Position numbers and translations under genes: made by a program. The notes below the pieces were generated by a model. The model was not told the origin of the DNA. It searched no databases and saw nothing but the letters and a program-made list of their open reading frames with translations. DNA of 64,000 nt from Gastracanthus pulcherrimus (taxonomy: Eukaryota > Arthropoda > Insecta > Hymenoptera > Pteromalidae), in contig OX424573.1 in NCBI GenBank assembly GCA_949152435.1, forward strand, positions 53,544,333 through 53,608,332, in the 5' to 3' direction. This document shows positions 57,598 to 64,000 of the stretch, one piece after another (the stretch's first letter is position 1; each line of letters begins with the position of its first letter).

Positions 57598-59172
57598 GGT
57601 AACACCACTCTAGCTGCTCGAAAAAATGCCCAATTTGTACGATATTTTACAAGAGTAGGAAAGAAGGGATCAAATTTCTTTTTTGAGAGTTTACTATACA
57701 TACATTGAGGTACAAAATATATTTTTTTTACATTTAAATACAGAATGGCGGCTATACAGCGAATCTCGTGAGAAGATTTTTTTTTCTCAAAACTCCAAAC
57801 GGGAGAACACTTTTATCGGAAAGTGTGAGACCTGGAACAAAAAACCAAAGAAATTCTTAATCTATATAACGTTAACTTTGGAAGTACGTAGGGTTTTTTT
57901 TTTATTTCAATTTTTGTAGAAATGGCGCACTTGTGAAAAAAAGTCGATTTTTCTCAAAGAAAAACGATGTAAATTGTTTACCAAAAAAAAGATTTACATT
58001 CAATCGAAAAACGGCTACGTACTTCTTTAGAGAATCTATTTGTGAAGCTACAGTAAATCCAATCCATGCAATAGTTTACGAGTAATCTGTTCTCCCAGTT
58101 TGAAAAAACCGGTTTCGAGAATAACGCGTTTAAAGTTTTACATGCACTTAAATCATCGACATTTTTTGTTTACCGCTAATCTGCGATGCCTGCACCATAC
58201 ATTTGGCCATCCAAATTAATATATATATATCTCTTCCTCTTCCTTTCTCATTGATTTTGAATCTAATCGGGCCTTCTTGGCTGCATCTGTGAGCGACCGC
58301 TCGGAAAACTTGATCCGCCGCTCATCAGTTTCAATGCAGAAATTGAAACAATTTGGTCCGATTTTAAGGCCTAATTTCTGCATAAGCTTCATGATGCTTG
58401 ACAGGCCATCGTTGTAACTGCCTGCGGCAATATATACTGCAGTGTCAAGAACGTGCTTGCCACTGGAGACTGATTTCGGAGCCATACACCACACGATTGA
58501 GTTGAAACTCTCGTTGCTGTTTTGCGTATATCCGCCAAGGCAACGAGTCAGCAGATCGTCGCTGCTCAGTTCAGCATAAATAGGAGAAATTGCTTCAAAT
58601 ACCTCTTGCGACATTGCTGGCTTGTATTTATAATTCAAATCTCCAGTGGCATGGGCCCTCTGCCACGAGCACCATGAATCTTCGCCGCGCGGGCATCTCT
58701 CGTGCTTCGATTTCTCGTCCGTCGATAATTTATGGTCTAGCGTTGCGTAGATTTCATTGCGCATATTTTTTATAGAATCATAATTTCTACGTATTGCTGG
58801 ACCATAATAAATTGATAATTCGTCGATTAATTTACCAGTGAGCTTGCCCTTTCCTCCGAGACCTTTAGTTTTCTTTTTTAAATTTCGACGGCGAGTACCC
58901 ATCCGTTTCTGTACGTGGTCGATGCACTCTTTCTTCGTTACTAACAAGTTTTCATAAGGCTGTGAGTCTACGATACCTTTAAAAGTTTTTGAATCACCGT
59001 CCCCGAAGTAATTGGCATATTTAAGTTGGTGTAAAGATTCTGAGCGCTGGAGCATCTCAATAACGGCATCCACTTCCATTTTTCCCGCCGTGCCGTTATG
59101 GTTCGATTGGCATTCGTTTTCATGGGTTTCGAGCCATTCCTTGTGTTCATCCGTGTTACTTTTCTTCTACTA
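57593..59172 (-). mobile_element. 5'-truncated MULE (Mutator-like) DNA transposon
   Basis: The downstream end TTAAGGGGTAACACCACTC (57593) is followed by 600 bp of non-coding sequence and then the transposase gene. On the other side the element stops at 59163-59172, where the 59175-60465 repeat begins. The upstream TIR is therefore missing. Confidence 0.6.
58216..59169 (-). pseudogene. Mutator-like (MULE) transposase, N-terminally truncated
   Basis: The open frame runs from about 59160 to the stop at 58216-58218, roughly 315 codons. It has no lesion after the truncation. The fragment begins in the catalytic domain: ECQSNHNGTAGKMEVDAVIE, then YANYFGDGDSKTFKGI, VQKRMGTRRRNLKKK, LGGKGKLTGKLIDEL, CPRGEDSWCSWQ and TQNSNESFNSIVW. 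This order (C..NH.G..GKME, then GDGDS, LGG.GKLT, HERCP.G..SWC, TQN.NES.NS) is that of metazoan Mutator-like transposase domains. Asp residues in MEVDA and GDGDS and the Glu in NESFNS are candidate catalytic residues. The DNA-binding N-terminus and true start are absent. An AG at 59163 could alternatively be a splice acceptor. Confidence 0.85.
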
Positions 59173-59174
59173 AT

Positions 59175-60128
<954 letters not shown>

Positions 60129-60455
60129 TTAAGGCCACAATTGGATTATACCACAATTTATGCTAAAAATATTTACGGTAACGTAGTAAATCTCAAACAA
60201 TTTCATATGATTTTGTAAAGTATTGCCAATTGTTCTATGTTCTCCGCACTCATGAAGCTCATTTTTTAGTGCATAGTACCACCTGCAAAGGTTCGTACAG
60301 CTATGGAACATGATGCCTATGAGAATATTAGCTAGTTTTAAGTCAGTAGCAATCGCTCCTTCAAAATTATTAATATTGAGTGCTCTCCATAATTGCAACA
60401 CATTTTCATAATTTTGTATACATATAGTATCTAAATTGATGTAAAAATAGTACAT
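60129..60455 (-). pseudogene. Fragment of the same transposase-like protein as 38640-38940
   Basis: The frame matches 38660-38940 residue for residue at about nine in ten positions (LQLWRALNINNFEGAIATDL, then HECGEHRTIGNTLQNH). This copy has ATDLKLAN where the other has ATVLKLAN, so it keeps the candidate acidic residue. Upstream exons are absent. It ends where a 40-bp duplicate of 59243-59285 begins (AATTGATGTAAAAATAGTAC, 60436). Confidence 0.6.
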
Positions 60456-60469
60456 TGTGCAACTAGGGG

Positions 60470-61140
60470 GGAACGGACGACTGGATACAGAAAGGTATCA
60501 TCGAGCCGAGCACGTCGGAATATACAAGCCCGATAGTAGTCGTTCAATAGGGTCGTTCGAAAGTGCTCGAATTTGCATAGACTACAATACGTTAAACAAG
60601 ATAGTAGAAAGACAGCAACACCCTCTGCCGCTCATAGAGGATACATTGGGCGGAACGGAAGGTTCAAAAATACACACGACATTGGACTTGGAGGACGGAT
60701 TTTTTCATGTCAGAATCGCTGAAGGCAGCAGACTATATCTAGCATTTGTTGTACCCTGTGCTCAGTACATGCCGAAAGTCGCTCCATTTGGATTCTGCAA
60801 ATCGTCGATAGTGTTCCAAGAATATGTTGCAAATATATTTCAAGAGTTAATTCGTAAAAAAATCATCTTGTTATACATGGATGGCATATTGATTAAAGCA
60901 GCCAGTGAGGAGGAAGCAATTCAGAGACTCGAGATGGTACTTCTAATAGCGAAAAACACGGACTCAAGATAAATTAAAAAAAATGCCAAATTATGCAGAA
61001 AAGAGTTGAATTTTTAGTATGCATTATTGAAAATGGCCCTAATACGTCATCCTCGAGGAAGGAAGAAGCTATAACCAATTACCCAGCTCCAAGGACAATC
61101 AAACCAATGCAAAGGTTCTCTGATTATTCGCTGCACGGGG
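60470..61140 (+). pseudogene. Ty3/gypsy reverse transcriptase fragment
   Basis: The frame 60457-60972 encodes an RT core (RICIDYNTLNKIVERQQHPL, then TTLDLEDGFFHVRIAEGSR, PFGFCKSSIVFQEYV, LYMDGILI). The catalytic box reads YMDG instead of YMDD/YVDD, and PFGL.NSP is altered. After a stop, 60993-61120 continues in another frame with the connecting region (RVEFLVCIIENG, then NYPAPRTIKPMQRF). There is no gag, RNase H, integrase or LTR, so it is a truncated relic. Confidence 0.85.
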
Positions 61141-61351
61141 GATACGACAGCAGCTTCTCCGAGCCATTTGATGCTACTTGGATCGCCGGACTTTACTCGG
61201 CTGCATCGGCTGCATTGTCCTTTTCTCTAAACGTAAGATACTTGTTGATAAGTTACATAATAAATCTGATATTTATATAAATATTAACTCGATGAATATG
61301 TATAGGAACATTGAGAAGCTAAGCTCCTAGGGTTGATTTTGTACAGATTAT

Positions 61352-61979
61352 ACATAAATTATGTATAGATAATTATTATGATAATTATTATGTATAGATA
61401 ATTATTATGATAATTATTATGTATAGATAATTATTATGATAATTATTATGTATAGATAATTATTATGATAATTATTATGTATAGATAATTATTATGATAA
61501 TTATTATGTATAGATAATTATTATGATAATTATTATGTATAGATAATTATTATGATAATTATTATGTATAGATAATTATTATGATAATTATTATGTATAG
61601 ATAATTATTATGATAATTATTATGTATAGATAATTATTATGATAATTATTATGTATAGATAATTATTATGATAATTATTATGTATAGATAATTATTATGA
61701 TAATTATTATGTATAGATAATTATTATGATAATTATTATGTATAGATAATTATTATGATAATTATTATGTATAGATAATTATTATGATAATTATTATGTA
61801 TAGATAATTATTATGATAATTATTATGTATAGATAATTATTATGATAATTATTATGTATAGATAATTATTATGATAATTATTATGTATAGATAATTATTA
61901 TGATAATTATTATGTATAGATAATTATTATGATAATTATTATGTATAGATAATTATTATGATAATTATTATGTATAGAT
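61352..61979 (+). repeat. 29-bp tandem array, ~21 copies
   Basis: The unit GTATAGATAATTATTATGAT followed by AATTATTAT repeats with a strict 29-bp period (for example starts at 61363, 61392, 61421) and almost no variation. Within the unit, ATAATTATTATGATAATTATTAT is nearly palindromic. Confidence 0.97.
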
Positions 61980-62224
61980 TATTCAGGTTTTTCTCATGAG
62001 GGTGTTTTCATGCACAATCAGAGAAAAATATTATCGCTTATCTGATCGCCCGAGCTACCCGCCTTTACTCATTGGATAACTGAAAATAACTTTTCAAACA
62101 AATGCCTTTTTCTACTCATAAAATGAATTTATCTTTTAAATTTTATCTAGGTTTATTTAGGTTTTATCCTTTTATAGAATTACTTTAAACAATATCCAAT
62201 TATTTATTTATATAATTGAATACA

Positions 62225-63090
62225 TATCGTAAAAGTAATATATCGCAACTTTTATAATATTAATCATAAATCGAAGTTTTTACGATCCCATATCGTAAAA
62301 ATATGCGCGTGAGATATGCGCAAAAGCCGCGCTGGCCCATCTTACGAAGAGAGTATTCGCTGTGGCATGTAGTGTAGTATATGTTATCTTATTTTCAAGA
62401 ATATCGCCATCTTACGGTCGAGTGACGTGATCGGGATAGTACAAAATTCACAGGCTCTTATGGGCATTAAATGAAAATAATATTTTTTTAATTACTAATG
62501 AATCTGAGAATATTCTTATAATGTCTTTTAATAATAAATAAATATGTCAATTCAAGAAAAAACTTTGAGATCACAATAATTGTCAGAAACTTATAAAAAC
62601 ATATTTTCATTGAACGGCCATAACTAGAGCCTGTGTATTTTGTACTACCCAGATCACGTCACTCGACCGTAAGATGGCGCTGTTTTTGTGTACAATAGCT
62701 GTCGTACTTACAACGAATACCTATATATATCTACATGAGCATAGTACACAAAACAACACACGCGTTATTGTTTTTTTCGCATGCACGCGACATTTTTTAT
62801 CAAAACGAAGTGTAAATAATACGTGAATACAATTACAATAATATTTATAACAACTATAAATCGTAAAAACTAATTAAATATTTTAAAATCCTGGTAAAAC
62901 ACTAGAAATTTAGAGTAGTATAGTTTCTAACTTCAAATTAACTGAACTTCGCTATCGCTTGTTTTTATGATATTATATTGTAGCTGACACTACATATATC
63001 GCAAAGGTTACGTTATGGATATGTAAATTTTAACGATATGATGTTGCGATAGTTACGATATATTGCGTAAGTTACGATATATATTGCGTG
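62225..63090. mobile_element. Element with reiterated TATCGTAA/TTACGATA ends
   Basis: The left block (62225-62310) has ATATCGTAAAAGTAATATAT, TTTTACGATC and ATATCGTAAAAATATGCGCG. The right block (63005-63085) has GTTACGATATATTGCGTAAG several times, in inverted sense. A smaller MITE (62405-62679) lies inside. There is no ORF. Confidence 0.5.
62405..62679. mobile_element. MITE with ~60-bp TIRs, 275 bp
   Basis: CGCCATCTTACGGTCGAGTG, then ACGTGATCGGGATAGTACAA, on the left pairs with the inverted right end with about five mismatches. The interior is AT-rich. The target duplication is uncertain. Confidence 0.75.
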
Positions 63091-63454
63091 AGTTATGTAG
63101 CATGACATGCATGTTTACATATGAAGGTTTTCTGTAAGAGAAAGAAGACAGTATTATATATACCTAATAACCCATCAACGTAAATAAATAAATGTGATTG
63201 GCCGACACGGCAGATCGGCCTTGGCGCTTTAATATTATTGGCTGGTGAGGAGACATCGTACATTCACAGTGCGCGAGGTTCTGACTTTTCACAGTGCGCA
63301 CCCGGTCCGACGTTTCACAGTGAGCGGTGTCTGACTGTACATACCAATAAATAACATAGGAGGAGGGAATAAGGAGGGGCTGATGGGGAGTTGAGGAGGA
63401 GCTGAGGAGTATCGAAAGATGTAACAGGAATTCTTTGGAATTAATTCCCTGATA
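63091..63454. repeat. Spacer with a three-fold TTCACAGTG repeat
   Basis: Positions 63260-63340 carry three units of TTCACAGTGNGCG followed by GGTNYGAC-type sequence, about 28 bp each. A purine-rich tract follows (63358-63410). No gene is seen. Confidence 0.5.
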
Positions 63455-64000
63455 GCACATAGCGTTTTTAACGTCTAAATGAATAAGTTGAAAAAACGTT
63501 TTTATAACGTGTTAAAAAGATGCGAAATGTCCGCAATTTTGTTCAGTAGGCAGAAGTATAAAACGTTTTAAATCGGTATTTTATAACTTTGCTGCGTTAA
63601 TTAACACAGTAATATTTGAACAATTCAAAAACTTTTTAAAACCCTTTTATTCTACCACTCGCAGAGTAAAAGTAGTTATACCGCTAGATGGCGTTCGGCA
63701 CTTTAACCGCAAGTGAAGGAATCCGCTCTTACTTACTATATAAGAGCGAAGTGTTTAATGTATAATATATGTATTTAAATTAAATCTTGTAGTACATAAT
63801 AATATGGCTCCAAGTAAATTCATATAATACGTCGTATGTATAATTATGTTGTTCATTATTTGAAAATATTGGAAACGTTCAGATGTTACTGTTTTAATTA
63901 CACGTATTAAAGTTATAAAATAACGTTCTCAAACGTTTCAAAAATATTTTATAATTTTGAATACTGAAAGAAATTGCGGACATTTCGCATCTTTTTAACG
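63455..64000. mobile_element. Element with inverted ends and AACGTTTT repeats, cut by window end
   Basis: The left end is TAGCACATAGCGTTTTTAAC. GTTAAAAAGATGCGAAATGT, then CCGCAATTT (63509-63537), is repeated inverted at 63972-64000, so the right end lies just beyond the window. AACGTTTT-type words recur throughout. The central block 63679-63750 (ACCGCTAGATGGCG ... TTACTATATAAGAGCG) matches 33951-34010. There is no ORF. Confidence 0.55.

Noticed and set aside
61352..61979. CRISPR-like 29-bp periodicity
   Set aside because: The repeat is continuous with no spacers, so it is a plain tandem array.

Overview
The window looks like transposon-saturated, AT-rich insect nuclear DNA, most likely hymenopteran (ant or parasitoid wasp). 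This rests on a DUF4806-type gene of the kind common in those genomes, plus BEL/Pao, R1-clade LINE, mariner, MULE and tRNA-derived SINE elements and abundant TIR-only elements. The hymenopteran assignment is inference. There is no bacterial or viral gene organisation. The only intact long reading frame of a recognised family is a mariner transposase. Almost everything else coding is broken, spliced or truncated.

Layout. 0.6-2.7 kb: frameshifted pseudogene with a DUF7869-like, RNase-H-like domain. 3.2-8.6 kb: a multi-exon DUF4806-like gene on the minus strand, bracketed by inverted repeats and carrying a SINE in an intron. 9-28 kb: no convincing genes. It holds microsatellites, a 119-bp minisatellite with a perfect palindromic core, three tRNA-derived SINE or tRNA-like loci, and at least ten TIR elements, several nested in each other. 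28.4-33.4 kb: an almost full-length but mutated R1-clade LINE. 33.4-39 kb: iterated-motif repeats and a decayed transposase-like gene split by an intact mariner (36778-38071). 39-45 kb: palindromes, including a nearly perfect 1.9-kb inverted repeat with an (AT)n centre. 45.8-51.7 kb: a BEL/Pao retrotransposon with 204-bp LTRs, sitting inside what looks like a non-autonomous MULE. 52.8-54.9 kb: a TIR element with a complete hammerhead ribozyme motif in the loop of a large internal inverted repeat. 55-57.6 kb: nested MITEs and inverted copies of the 43-44 kb repeats. 57.6-61.2 kb: a truncated MULE transposase, a second copy of the 38.6-39.7 kb element, and a Ty3/gypsy RT fragment. 61.3-64 kb: a 29-bp tandem array and more TIR repeats.

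The most notable object is the hammerhead ribozyme at 53953-54018 (+). All core nucleotides are present, stems I, II and III pair perfectly (6, 4 and 4 bp), and loops 1 and 2 share 10 nt of perfect complementarity. It lies between the arms of a roughly 270-bp inverted repeat inside a 2.1-kb element, so a read-through transcript would be a long hairpin whose loop could cut itself.
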